A stretch of 64,000 bases of DNA from Ifrita kowaldi. Lineage: Eukaryota > Chordata > Aves > Passeriformes > Cinclosomatidae. The notes under the pieces were generated by a model. That model saw only the letters and a list, made by a program, of their open reading frames with translations. It was not told the DNA's origin and made no database searches. The position numbers and the translations under genes are program-made. The stretch is taken from positions 251,045 through 315,044 of the forward strand of contig VZRS01015049.1 of the NCBI GenBank assembly GCA_013398055.1, in the 5' to 3' direction. Shown here piece after piece: positions 25,301-37,164 of this stretch (its first letter is position 1; each line of letters begins with the position of its first letter).

Positions 25301-26789
25301 GTAGCTAAAAAGCAAAGGAATGGGCAGTCAGTTGCTGTCTTCAGGCAACTCCCAGCCTGTCAGTTCTGAGATACTCTGCAATAAAACACATTATCACTAG
25401 CAGTGAAAGAAAATGCTCTGAATTTCTCAAAATGAAATGTTTCAGCTATATCGAAAAGGAATGTGTAGACTATTTTTGTAAAATCTACAGATAGAAACAT
25501 TCCTGCAAAAGTGCTTTGATTTAAGTAGGACACAATCTTCCATCAGGAATTTTTTTAACCAGTTTTCCTCTTCATCTCTTTGGGGAGTACTTTGCTACAC
25601 CACTGTATAACTTTCACCAGAATTTCTTCCAACGTTCCTTGGGTGTTTGCTAGAGAAGTGGTTTCACATTTCATGTGTTTCCCAGTCCAATGTGTTTGGA
25701 TTGCAGCTCTGCAGGACCTCTTGTCAGTCTGGCTTGTCCGACTCACACCGGAGTGCAGCACACTGAAGGGAGAGGTCCTCGCAGCAGCACATACATTGCA
25801 AGAGAGAGGGAGGTCATGCTGTCGGGTTTCAGGTCATTGACAGAATCCAACCCTGCAAAGGCTATGTCTATGCATTGTTTGTGTCCTGAAAACTTCAGCC
25901 AAGAAACTGTCTATGCGGATCTAATTACAGGTCAAATTGACAAACAACAGTATGTGCTTGACTCTCACCATTAATCTAGTTTTATATGGTCTGTAACCAG
26001 AAGCCATGTCCCTTTATCAGAGGGTTTTACAGGCTATGTCTACAATAGTAAATAAAACAAGCAGGGGCAGGTCTCCAGTCTTGAGGCCAGTTGATGCTGC
26101 ATGGTGTGTGTCCAGCCAGAAGGAACTTTGCTCCCTTTTTCCCATAAATCAGGACTGCCATGTCCAGGCTACCACTGCAGAGAGGCCTCTGCTCTTGCTA
26201 CCCCTGAGCCCTGCCTAGGCATTGCTTGAGACAGTAAAGCCAAAATCAGTGTTGGGGACTGTGGTAACAGCAGGATACTGTTGAATGGAGACTTTCAGCC
26301 CAACACTTGGCCTGTACCTTGACCTTATTTAGTTGATTTCTGTAGCTGTAACCATATGTGAAGCTGTATCCACTCTCTGTATTTTCTCCTCAGCATTTTG
26401 CTAAGGTAAGAAAGGGCTATGTTGGCTTTCCATGACTCCCTACCCTCACAGATAACACACCAAGAGGTGGTGTGGCTTGCCCAAGTTTATGCAGTAATTT
26501 TGTAAGAAAGCTGGAATGCCCATGTCAGGCTCTATGTCATACCAGACTACCACTGTTTAAAAAGGTGCACTAACAGAACCCTGTTTTATGCAAGGATTTC
26601 TTTTGTCCACTGTGGCAATGGGTAGGGACTTCAAAGTATGTGTACTTTAAGGTGTTCTAAATCATATTTATAAAACCAGAAGAAACCTGAGAATAGATGG
26701 GAAACAATGAATTTTTAAACACACTTCTCCCCTTAAAAATTTGATAAGATACAGTGTTATTTTTGCCTCCTGTTTGTTTAGAGTGAAAA
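22391..26789. other. Unique non-coding sequence
   Basis: No supported gene, LTR or CR1. A perfect 2 x 12-bp tandem repeat (TATAAACCCCTT) lies at 24159-24182. Open frames at 23922-24236, 24145-24447 and 25580-25974 overlap on both strands or in several frames and have no recognisable domain. Confidence 0.45.
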
Positions 26790-27070
26790 ATTTATTTCAA
26801 TTAGAGTGGCAGCTCCTCACCCCCAAAATGTTCCATAATTATCAGCTAAAAATGCAGAATGAACAGAAAAATCTGTTTTATTAATTGCTCACAAACATAA
26901 ATCGTTCAGACAATACAACTCTACTTCCTGCTTGGGCACTTATCCAGGCAGAGCTCCAGCTGAGATTTATTTCCTTTTCTTTAATTTTAATTGAATGTGC
27001 TGCTACAGATACTGTGCACAAATACGAAGCACAGTAACTGACTTAATTACCTATTTTTTCCTTGGAAAGC
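26790..27070. promoter_or_regulatory. Possible conserved non-coding element
   Basis: Unique sequence with closely spaced AT-core motifs: TTTCAATTAGAGTGG near 26796, CATAATTATCAGC near 26833 (with a GATA complement), TTATTAATTGCTCAC near 26878 and TTTAATTTTAATTGAATG near 26980. It sits directly upstream of the small CpG cluster at 27.2-27.4 kb, which could be a regulatory context. Inference from motif content only. Confidence 0.2.
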
Positions 27071-27170
27071 ATGACTTTACACGTCCCCTTAATACAACCA
27101 CAGTTCCTGTGTAATCTCGCTCCCTTTCTCACTTTGGGGTTTGACAGATGGGCTGTGTCAGACTGAGCAG

Positions 27171-27440
27171 CCGCGATCCAAGGTGTTACCACTCTCGGCT
27201 CCCCTGTGCCCCGTGCTGCTGGGAGCTGCCACTCTGGAGCAGGGTGCCAGAAGCTGCCGTGCTCTGCTCATGGCAGCCGCAGCCGGGTGGAACGCTGATG
27301 AGCTGAGAGTGGGATCCGTGCTGAGCAGCAGGTATGTTTGTCTCGGATGCCTCTGCTACGGGAAGGCTGGCTTTGGAGAGAAAAGGGGGCTGGACAGATG
27401 GGGTGATAATGCCCTCAGCCACACTTACTGGTCTGTCAGA
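27171..27440 (+). promoter_or_regulatory. Local CpG cluster, possible promoter or first exon
   Basis: Roughly a dozen CpG dinucleotides fall within about 270 bp, in a window otherwise strongly CpG-depleted. The segment 27171-27331 is preceded by GACTGAGCAG and followed by a donor-like CAG|GTATGT at 27332, and a forward frame runs through it (27141-27458). It could be the first exon or promoter of a non-coding transcript, or only a local GC-rich patch. It is too short to be a standard CpG island, and I recognise no protein domain. Confidence 0.2.
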
Positions 27441-30400
27441 GCCCCCGGCTTCCTCTAACAGCATCCCAGCACTGCCTCCACACTTACAAATTTTCTGTTT
27501 CAGTAATATCAGCACAAATTTCCCTGTGGCAAACTCCAAGCCACTGTCCTGTTGTCTACCATGTGCACACCCAAATGTTCAAAAACCCTAGCTGGACTTC
27601 CTAAGCCATGCTATGATAAAGCATTTGAAAATTGAATTCTGCAGTTTTGCCTTATGATATTCAAACTGTACAAGAATGAAAGATAGCGAGTTAAATTTTT
27701 TTTGTAAATTTGGTTGGGATTTTTTTGTTGTGATAAAGCTGAATTTTCACATATCTGCATGAATTCTTAGGGACACAGTGAACTCCTTCTTCCAGGACTT
27801 CTCTGAGACACTGGGGTGGCCCAAGACACTTCCAGAGCAGTGCATGTTCAAGCTGTGGTCCCACATCAGTCCCACTGCCAGGTTCTGTGTGGGGGACAAG
27901 GAGAGGGTTTTATCAGTAGATTAAGGGTCTGTGATTGCCCCCTGGAGCAGAGGTGACATAATTTCTTTCCTGCAGGAAAGGGAAGGCAAGGAAGAGCAGC
28001 ATGAGGCTGTGGCAGAGGGACGTTGCTGTCAGGCAACTGTGTGGTCTCTGGGGGTGAGGGAGCTCGTCATCCTGCTCCACGTTAGCCCAGTCCTATGGAA
28101 GCAGAGTGACGGCCACTGTCATCTCAAGGGACTAGCCTGCCCGGAAATTCTTTTCTTTGGCACAGTCAGCATCTACTCTTCAAATATCAGACCCTACATG
28201 ACTTGCTGCCTCTTCGGCGTTGCAGCTCAGTGTGTTGGTTTTGATCATTAGAGCCTCTCACTGTCCTTGTGCATTACTCCGTTCAGCTGGGAATGGTTTT
28301 TGGTGAGAGTCATCTGCTCTGGAGCTGACCCCAATCTCAGCCACAGATAACATCAGTGAAATGCGAGGTCTAGACACAGATTCGTGATTAAAAAATAAGG
28401 ATTTATAGAACTCTTTGACAGATCAGTATATGTCAAGATACGTAAGAGTATTTTAATGTGACTTCAATAGACAGATTTGCTGAATGGTAATGACAAGTCG
28501 TATTTTGTTCTTGGTAAGGATTTACCTTTTTAATGTGCATTGTATTTACTTGTGCTATAAGTGTTAACAAACCAGCAGATATATTTATTTCATTCTATAG
28601 CATGTATCAAAGAGCTATTTATTCACAGTACAGTGATCATAAATTTGGTTTCCTTAGTGATTTCCCCTGTGTGCATGAACTCTGGTTTATGTTCAAAATT
28701 CTTTTCCCTGTTAGATCCAATTATTTGTCTTCAGGGAAGATGGGTGGACTGAAGTGACACAGTAATATTTGTGATGGAAATCTGAAAAATGAGTGCTTTT
28801 GTGATTATTTACAAGGCAGATATTGGAGAACTGTGTGTTCGTTATGTTGTGCTAAAAATTATAGGCTCAAAAAATCTGGCTTTTATCCATAGAGGTGGAA
28901 TGGAGCATGTGTTAATTCCAACACTTACAATTGCATGTCAGGAAGATAGATGGAAGAAGAAATTCTCAAAAAACTTCTCAAAACATAAGTTTCTAAGCTT
29001 TCCCTCCTTCATACAGATTTTCTGCTCCATAGTCTTGTGACTCTGGAGACATGCCTTAGATCACTTCATTGTAATATCATGTGTTGAACAGAGCAGTGTT
29101 CATGTGAGTAAATGAGAGTAGGACCAGCCCCTTGGGGTTTCAGTATCCTGTGTCAGGTTGTTTGAGGAGAAAAATAATCTATTCTTACACACTTTATTCC
29201 TTCACATTCTTCATTTCTACACTGAATAAGGATTTTTGAAAGTATAGTAAGCATTTGTGATTTTCAGACTAGGAAATTTAGAAATGGGGGAAGAAAATTT
29301 GACTCCTTTGACTCGCTTTAAGCATTAAAATCTTTCCTTGTTTTTTAAGAGCGAAGAAACTTGACTTATAAAGATGCAGTTTTGTATGAGGTTGCAACCA
29401 TATTTGAGGCTGTACAAGTAGGATCTGAATGATTTAAAGACATTAGCAAATCCACAGACCCAGTAATGTGCAATGCCCCGTGCTCTGCAACCTGTTGGGA
29501 GCTGAGCTGTGTGAGATGGGATGGCTGACAGTACTGTGTTTTCTCTTTATCTATAACTCTCTTGTTATTTTTTTTTAATACTGGAGTGCAAATGTGAGAT
29601 AAATGACAGTATTGTCTTGGCTGTGTGGGATGCAGTTCTTAGACCACGGATGTGTTTTTTGCTGTTATAATGGTGTCTGGGGGCTGTGATCAGGATCTGC
29701 TCAGCTGTCCTAGATGCTGTCACACTTGCAGAGTCCATAATAGTTGTAGAAGTAAGTCTTGAGGAGGGACTTGAAGGTTTGAAGCTAAAGCTTTGTTCTT
29801 CACTGAGCAAAGAAAGGGTGAAAAGCCTCTGGAGGTAAAGTGGAGCATTAAGTAGCCCATGGCAGCAGCAGTGATAGTGCAGGGCATGGATAAGGGAGCT
29901 TGAGCTGATGTTAGAAACAGAAGATACTCTGGGTTGTTTCCATACTTCTAGCAAAATGATGGTGTTCAGTTACCAAGAGTGTGACTGCCTTATAAAATTC
30001 AGAAACTAAAAGAGCAAAGCAGCATTTTCTACATTTTCACCTTCATTTTGTCACTGTTCTCTGCATTCATCCTTCAGTTGCTCTTACACTGAGTGGCTGC
30101 AAAAACCCAACCAAACAAGCTCTAGCAGATCTAGTAATTTTTTTGCTTTCTTTCTCTTTCTAATCCTGCTTAACCAGATAAAAAAATGAAAGGAGGGGAA
30201 TATGACAGCTCAGGAGAGGAATACAAAAGGTTTTCATGTAAAACAGCTCATTTTGGACTGACACAGGAATTGATTGTTTTAACAACTTGGAAAGTAAAGG
30301 ATGCTTAACGGCAAATTATGTATTTTTTGAGACATATAATTTCTTCAGCTCATGTCTTCTAGAAGTGTTAGGATCTGATTCCACGGGAAAACTCAGGATG

Positions 30401-32434
30401 GTCAGTGAAGTTCATCTCAGATTCTCAAAGCTATAGTGACTGTTTTGCTGTAGTACATTATGACAACATAGTAGAAAACCTTTTGGCAGCCACATAGCCC
30501 CTAAAATTTTCTAAAGTGGGCTAAGTGGTTGACAGTTTATTAATGTTCCCATAATGGTGCCATTATGCAGCTTGTTTCTGTGCTGATTTCCTAAGTAGGA
30601 CACAACACAACTTTTGTGGTGGCAAGTCTTGTGGCAAGGGCTGAGTGAAGTGTGTCACACCATGTGAGTTAATTTGGTCTAACAGCAGTTCATTCCCCAG
30701 ACGAATAAGAAAAGGCACTGGTGTATGTGCAAAACAGTCTTGAGCTATGTACCTTTAATGTTGTTGTAACAGTGTGGTAGTATTTTAAAAGGGGTAAAGA
30801 AATTAAAATTCATAAACTTAGGACTTGCATGGCAAACCTGACATAAGAATTATAGCAGTTGATTAATGCACTTGTTTTAAAATTACTAAGGAAACTTATA
30901 GAATACTAGCTATTAACACGTTATTTACTCAAGGTATCACGTCTCAAGGCATGTGGTCATGACAGCTTTTGCCTTAGCTACTTCCTAATGACCAGCAACA
31001 TCTTTGTTTTCTTATTTAGAGTTTCTCTGAATAGTTCACCATAATATCAAATAATTATTGCTGAAGGGTAGTTAATGACCCAATATATAGCTATTATAGC
31101 AAAATGATGTCTGTTAAGGAAGCAGTCTTTAAAAGAATAATTAAACAATTTTCATAGAGCTCTGGATGGTGGAAGTGCAGCTCCTTAGCATGATATTTAT
31201 TTAAGCACATTTTAGGAGCAATTTTAGTCAGACATTTGTTTTTCTCTAATGGACACTGGAAGTTCTCCACCACTGAACAAACAGATTTTCACAGTTCTAG
31301 TTGTGTTCCTGAGCAGTGTTTCTCTTGAAAGGGTTTCCTACCAGCTGTGGACTTACAATTTATTATGTGATGATGAAGGTCTAATGTCTTAGTTAACAGG
31401 CTGTTAATTATGTTAATGGTGCTTAGGAAAAGATTATTATGAAATTTAGTTAATAGTCCTTTACAGTGCAAACCATTGTAATACATAGATATGAAGATAT
31501 CACCATGGTGTCTCTTAGTGAATGAGAAGATGAAGAAATGAAAAGGATACAGTTCTTACTGCTGAAACCTTACAAAAAGAAAAAGTGAAATTTCAAAATA
31601 AATTATTTCATTGGAGTCATGGTAGAAGTCTTGCTACAGCCCATCCAGCCTCTGGTACTGTTATGTTTTGTCTCATTGTCACTGATAGTCTTTCAGAACA
31701 TTATAGCATTCAAGGTGTATGAACTGGGTAAGTATAGAAGTAATGAGAATGAAAATCACTGAAGTAAAGCCATGTCATGACATATTTCACTACAAGGAAT
31801 AACATAGGCAGATATTTCCATGAATAATGTGCTAATAAAATAGTGTGTTTGTAAAAGTAGATTGAATGGAGCAAACTAGAGAGGGTTTAATAAGACATCT
31901 GATATTATTATGGAGCTTATTTGTGCTTCTTTGCAAGTCCTTTATAAATTTGCACTTGGGATATTTGGTATGTAATGACAATTCTGGAGTCACTTGAAAG
32001 AAGTGAAAAACCGAGGTGAAGATGTCCACGAGAAAACAATAGATAGTTCCACAAGGTAAAAACCCACAGTGTTTTTTGGAGTCTTATATATACAGTGCAC
32101 TTCTTTATGTTGGGTAGTAAGCTAGATGATTTTAATTTGGATTTATTAATCTTTTAAGTTATTCAAACTTGGCAGATATACTCTCTGTCAATTAGAAAAA
32201 TGTAGTGTTATAAAAACCATACTTTAATAAGAATTTTCTTTAAACTAATCATTTCAAGATTTTCAAGAAAAAAACAAGGCAAACTAGTTTCCCCGTCTTG
32301 CAACCCTCAAATCCTCCATCTCGCCTTCAGGTTTCAAACAACAAAGCAGTATTTATTAGGAGTCAGTAAGTTACTGGGTATTATACTTAACATGCTATAA
32401 ACTAGGAATCCACAGGATGGACCTCTGGATACGG
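27441..32434. other. Unique non-coding sequence
   Basis: No named gene or repeat. A GA-rich segment near 27976-28053 has an acceptor-like TTTCTTTCCTGCAG before it and GGGGTGAGG after it, but its composition alone could explain the open frame. The 129-codon reverse frame at 29565-29954 shows only low-complexity serine/threonine/leucine content. A very short acceptor-donor pair near 31699-31730 is too small to support an exon. Confidence 0.45.
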
Positions 32435-32770
32435 AATCACAGAATGGTTTGGGTTGGAAGGGACTTTAAAGATCATCTGGTTCCAACCTCCTGTCATGGG
32501 CAGTGACTCCTTCCCAGGGACCAGGTTGCTCAAAGCCCCATCCAACCTGTCCTTGAACGCTTCCAGAGAAGGGGCATCCACAGCTTCTCTGGGCAGATAT
32601 TCCAGTGCCTCACCACTCTCACAGTGAAGAATTTCTTCCTAATTGTCTAAACCTACCTCTTTCAGCTTAAAACCATTCCCCCTTGTCCTGCCACGACATG
32701 CCCCGTCTCTCTCAGCCTGTCCTCATAGGAGAGGTGCTCCAGCCCTCTGATCATCTTTGTGGCACTCCCC
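32435..32770 (-). mobile_element. CR1 LINE 3' end, younger copy
   Basis: Starts at the complement of the classic CR1 3' terminus (AATCACAGAATGGTTTGGGT) and continues through CAACCTCCTGTCATGGGCAG, CTTCCAGAGAAGGGGCATCC and TTCCCCCTTGTCCTGCC, all typical of avian CR1 3' regions. The copy is about 336 bp, truncated at the 5' end as usual, and carries no intact reverse transcriptase. It resembles the familiar avian consensus more closely than the abutting copy, so it is probably younger. Confidence 0.95.
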
Positions 32771-32794
32771 TGTCCTTACAGAAGGATTAGTACA

Positions 32795-33422
32795 GAAGGT
32801 TTCTCAGAGCCATGACCAGACATCTTTTGAATATCTCCAAGCAGGGAGATTCCAAAACATCTCTGGGCAACCTGTTCTGATGTTTGACCAACCTCATAAC
32901 AAAAAGTCTCTTACTTATGTTTAGATTGAATTTTCTATATTTTTTGTGGCCATTCCCTCTGATCCACTGGACACAACCAAGAAAAATGTGGCTTTGTCTT
33001 CTTTACACCCTCCTGTCAGGTGTATCATTGATAACATTCCTTTGATGCTTCTCTTCTCCAGGCTGAGCAGTCCCCATTCTTTGAGCACTGTCTTGTGTGA
33101 AAGATGGTCCAACCCCTCAATCACCTTTGTGTCCCTTTGCTGAATGCACTTCAGTGTATCCGTGCCTGTCTTGTACTGGGAACCCAGCAGTGGACACAGT
33201 GCCTGGCTGTGTCTCCCCGGGGCTGAGCAGAGGGGAAGGATCACCTCCCCTGACCTGCTGACAACATTGCTAGTGCAGCCTGGGAGGCTGCTGGCCTGAT
33301 TCACTGCAAGGGCACGTCTCTGGTCTGTGTTCAACCTGGTGTCCACAAGGACCCCACAGCCCTTTTATGGCAAGCTGCTTTCCATCCAGTTAGCCCCCAT
33401 GCTGATGCATTGAGTTATTTTT
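32795..33422 (-). mobile_element. CR1 LINE fragment, older copy with decayed ORF2 end
   Basis: A second, more diverged CR1 lies directly beside the younger one, in the same orientation. Its 32.8 kb side (GACCAGACATCTTTTGAATA, then CTCTGGGCAACCTGTTC) is the near-3' region, but the terminal CR1 tail is missing where the younger copy sits. The reverse frame 32921-33346 encodes a decayed relic of the C-terminal part of the CR1 ORF2 protein (endonuclease plus reverse transcriptase in intact elements), with recognisable stretches such as SRSGEVILPL and LGLLSLEKRS-like residues. The catalytic domains are absent. The element is dead. Confidence 0.9.
32921..33346 (-). pseudogene. CR1 ORF2 C-terminal remnant
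   Basis: This 141-codon reverse-strand open frame is the C-terminal region of a CR1 LINE reverse-transcriptase polyprotein, after the catalytic domains. The match covers the segment around SRSGEVILPLCSA and the LSLEKRS motif that precedes the basic C-terminal domain. The frame lacks the endonuclease and the reverse-transcriptase YADD-type active site because the element is truncated at its 5' end. It is a relic, not a host gene. Confidence 0.8.
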
Positions 33423-34139
33423 ATACTTAAAATTAAATTAATTTTTTTAAAAAAGCTAAAAGCAAATATTTCAGCCTTTCCCTTAAAAAAATATTTTTGC
33501 TTTTCTTTTTTTTTTTCCTCCATAAAAGGTTGAGAACAGTAGCTGAGCTTCAGCAATATGGCAAAACACCACTGAGAACACCAAAGCAGCATTATGTGTA
33601 ACCTTATGTATATCATAAGGAAGCTTGGAATTAAAATATTCAGAAATATATAAGGATTGTGATAAACAGTTGAAACTTCCAATGAGAAAAAAGACATGGA
33701 TGATTGTATACTACAGCTGGTTTAAGTTATATCTCTTACTTTTATGTGGGGTTTTTGTTGTAGGTTTTGGGGTTTTTTAAGAATTACTCAAATAGCACAG
33801 CATATGTTGCTCAGTTTTCAGTATTAAACATTGTCTTTCAGGGTCAGCTGATGAAACGCAAAGGAAACAATGATATAGTGCTAGAGCCAGTTCTGGCATA
33901 TTTAGAAGCAGAGATCGAGCTGCTCCTAGGCATTTTTGAGGGCTAAATGTGCAGTTGACAACAGCTGGAAATGCATTAACTGCAGCCCTTGTAATTCAGA
34001 CTGAGAACAAGAAGTGGGGGAGGTGTAATTTTCTTGTTTGGATCTGCCACTAACTTTGTTATGAGAAAACTTGGGCAACTAAAGGCACTACAATGATGCA
34101 CCAGACATTTCACATTTTGTTGACACACTGTTGGAAGCC
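33423..34139. other. Unique non-coding sequence
   Basis: AT-rich sequence with an A/T-run-rich stretch at 33430-33520. The reverse frame at 33365-33697 is a hydrophobic, low-complexity chance frame. No repeat recognised. Confidence 0.45.
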
Positions 34140-34330
34140 AAAAGGCTGTCTAGCATCTCAAGCAAGATAACATTAATTATGAAAAACAATCTGATGAGAA
34201 TCCATCATATCCCTGCTCAAACATTTCATTGCAATGCAAAAGATTGTAACAGCTGAATTAATTAGTATACACTGCCAATGGCATATGCCAATGAGCATAT
34301 ATAGTAGAAAATCAAGTTAAGAACTGGTAA
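34140..34330. promoter_or_regulatory. Possible conserved non-coding element with palindrome
   Basis: Dense motif content: ACATTAATTATGAAAAACAA near 34170, CATTGCAATGCAAAAG near 34228 (C/EBP- or POU-like), GAATTAATTAGTATAC near 34255. The 12-bp perfect palindrome TGGCATATGCCA lies at 34279-34290, and TGCCAATG occurs at 34273-34280 and again at 34286-34293, overlapping the palindrome edges. The arrangement looks like clustered factor-binding sites, but function and conservation are not visible here. Confidence 0.25.
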
Positions 34331-35980
34331 AAGCAGGTACACTGGTAGCTCGTGCTAGAGAGATTTAGTTGGTGAAAATCTACCATTTAAAGACCAAATC
34401 TTCAACTGAAACATTTTTTCAGTTTTTCTATATGATGTGACAGCTGAAGTATTGGCTGTAAAGGCAGAGCCTGTATCTGTCAAAGGAGGTGTGCTTCTGG
34501 GCACCTGGAACAGTATGAAAGAGAGTGCAAAGAACAGTTATATTGAACAGAAACATCTTGGAACTAGCAGGACAAAAGGAAGCAAAACAAGAATTAACAT
34601 AGAAGATGGATTGGAGACCCTTTCGTTTGCTTAGGTTTTGCTCCTAAAAGATTTGATGGCAAGGAAAGGATCTATAATCAGGATATTTGTTTTTTTGTCC
34701 TGGGTGCCTTACTGTGATTTGAATACGTGTAGTGTAGAGTGAATATGTGCATCCAGAGCGTAGACAGTTTGTTTTATGATGCCTTTTCTCTTTTGGCCTC
34801 AAAAACAATAAGAGTATTTCCACAGTACATTTTCAGAACTTGATGAGTTTGAAAAGCATTCTTCCCATGTGAGAGCATCATATGAAGAAAGGAATTACCA
34901 AGCTAGAACAAAAAAGATTTTTTTTTGCCAGACAAAACAAAAGGAATATTAGCCCCTTCAACACCATACTTAAGAGTTTAATTTATACGCAACGTAGTTG
35001 ATCTGAATCATAACCAAACAGAATAAATACCTTGGAGATTTCAAAGAAAATGTTAGTATTATTACTTGACTCAAATACCAAGCGATGGTAATATAAAAAT
35101 ATTTATTTTCACAACATGTTGCAAACATGACAGCTTGATAATATTCTTGATGATTATAGCTGACATTTTCTTTGAAAAATAATAAACAGTATGATCTCCT
35201 GGAGCAATTACACAAATGATTATTGGGAATGTGCTCTGAGATATTCACAGAGAGTAGCTCTCAGAATGGGGCCGGGGTTCCTCCAAGGCTGGTGTCGTGG
35301 GTTGACAAGTGCCTCCCATCTCCCATCGAGCAAGTAAGAACCTGAGCCTGAGAAGTGAGAAAAGAAGGACTTTCAGAAAATACATAATGTTTATTGAAAA
35401 AGGCTGAGAATTACTGTGCTTCAAGTAAAACACAGGAAGCCACAATGCTATTTTTTGTTCAAATAAAGCTGATCCATTATGCTACACAGAACTCACAGAA
35501 ATTTATTAAGTACTTAAGGATTCCTCACTATAAAGAGCTGTACTGCATATCTCATCAGTTAAATATTTATTTCCGAGGACAGCTAAGGACAATACTTTTA
35601 TGTGCAGAAGTGACAATGCTGTAAATGCAGACAAATGATGGTAAAATCCCTGTAGGATGGTAAAGCTCCAAGTACAACAATGTTTCACAAGAAATCTTGG
35701 AAATCTTGTATGCCTCATGTCTTGAGCAATGAGGGGAAGTCAATATAGATAATTTTTAACATACTGTGCAGTGCTTTGCACATTACCAAATGTGGGTGAA
35801 TGAATGTCTGTGCACAGCAACTGTAATACATTGCACAAATCTTAGGGCTGTGAGCTGATTGTTCGTTAGTAACAAAAAAAGCCATGAGTAACTATGCCAC
35901 TACACAGCATTTCGGAAGTTCAGAATGCTTACTGTTATGGGAGTTCGGGACTTAAACCCTAATCACAAGACTTTTGTAGA
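34331..35980. other. Unique non-coding sequence
   Basis: No recognised gene. The forward frame 34437-34634 is lysine/glutamate-rich and preceded by an acceptor-like run ending GTGACAG at 34442; it is treated as a weak exon candidate only. Near 35293, TGTCGTGGGTTGAC resembles the edge of a bird LTR, but the following sequence does not continue the match convincingly. Confidence 0.4.
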
Positions 35981-36115
35981 AATTAGTTGAATAATTTTCA
36001 TTAATTCACATAATTTATTTTATTAATTTATTGTATTTAATCATAAATTAATCACGTCATTTATTAATTCACATTCATTTCTATCTAAATGAATACAAGT
36101 TTTTTATAAATAAAT
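35981..36115. repeat. Very AT-rich low-complexity stretch
   Basis: About 135 bp made mostly of ATTA, TTTAT and AATTA words, with ATTAATTCACA repeated at 36000-36010 and 36063-36073. Probably low-complexity sequence; no open frame or repeat family. Confidence 0.7.
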
Positions 36116-36854
36116 AGCCTCTTTGTAAGTAGTTTTGTTTACGAACAAAACCAGATTATTAAAACCACATATTTATGTTTGTGAAACTGCAGTTTGATGT
36201 TTAATAACTGAAAATATCATGTTGTGGTAGAGTAACAAAAATGGCTAAAACTGTCTATAAAAAGTTTTGTTGGAAGTACAGTACTATGTGGGCAATCCCT
36301 GTGCTGAAATGCATGTTTGGCACTCCTTTTCTACCACTGAAGAGAAACTATGGGATGTATAAGCTGAAAACTCAGCTGGTGACAGAACAATTTCCTGACT
36401 ATTATAATGTTATTCACTAACCATTTCATCACTTGGAGTAGGATATTGATATTTTCTTCTCTAGAGGATCACATGGGTTAAAGGGATAATGTTTTGTTCT
36501 TTATATTAAACTCTTCCATTTGAGAACATGTTGGGATGTTTTTTCCCTCCATGACTGTTTCTGAAACTAAAAGATGTTTTGTGTATGGTTTATGGTCTAG
36601 TGATGGTTCTGCATAAGAAGAAATTACCTGCTCAACACAATGAAAATAACTCAGTAGAGCCCCAAGAATGTGTTGTCAGCAGCACTGTGGGGTAGTGCAG
36701 TGTCATATTCAGCCTCACACATGTAGCTTGAGGATAAATGCTGATGGACAAAGCTGAAAACTTACATATGGAGAAGAGCATGCCTTTCATCGGCAGTCAA
36801 AAGTGTCACAAGTGTCTCTTCCTCACACCTGCTACAGATCACAAGGCTGTAAAG
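36116..36854. other. Unique non-coding sequence
   Basis: No gene, repeat family or RNA recognised. Confidence 0.45.
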
Positions 36855-37095
36855 AGGATGGTTTGGGCCAAGTTGATGTCAGGGCAAGAAAAAATGGGCA
36901 CAAACTGAAAGACAGGAAACGTTTTTTAATGTGAGGGTGACTAAGGACCTTTTGGAATCTCCATCGTTAGAGATGTTAAAAATCTGTCTGGATTTTGCCC
37001 TGGACAACTTGTGTTTTGTGGCCCTGCTTGAGCAGGGGGTTGGACCAGATTACTGACAAAGGTCCTTTTCAACCTTGACCACACTGTGACTCTGC
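36855..37095 (+). mobile_element. CR1 LINE 3' fragment, forward orientation
   Basis: The forward strand shows the CR1 3' tail: GGAATCTCCATCGTTAGAGA, CTGGATTTTGCCCTGGACAA, GGCCCTGCTTGAGCAGGGGG, TTGGACCAGATTACTGACAA and CTTTTCAACCTTGACCACAC, ending near TGTGACTCTGCAAAG. The stretch is about 240 bp and diverged. It is the only well-supported CR1 copy in the forward orientation here. The 3' terminal repeat is eroded. No coding capacity. Confidence 0.85.
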
Positions 37096-37133
37096 AAAGA
37101 CATCCTAGAGGTCATCTATGTGGATGAAATTCA

Positions 37134-37164
37134 AGAAGGTACAAGAAGGTTTCTTGTACCTTCT
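37134..37164. repeat. Perfect 14-bp inverted repeat, 3-nt loop
   Basis: AGAAGGTACAAGAA at 37134-37147 is followed by a 3-base spacer and its exact reverse complement TTCTTGTACCTTCT at 37151-37164. It would form a tight hairpin as DNA or RNA. It lies just past the CR1 tail and has no T-run or gene context suggesting a terminator or small RNA. It may be a templated replication error. Confidence 0.9.

Noticed and set aside
31699..31730. Micro-exon between TTTCAG and GGTAAGTA
   Set aside because: About 31 bp is too short to judge, with no neighbouring exon or frame support.
35293..35400. TGTCGTGGGTTGAC as the edge of a third LTR
   Set aside because: Only about 14 bp match the remembered LTR edge; the rest does not continue the alignment and no second end was found.
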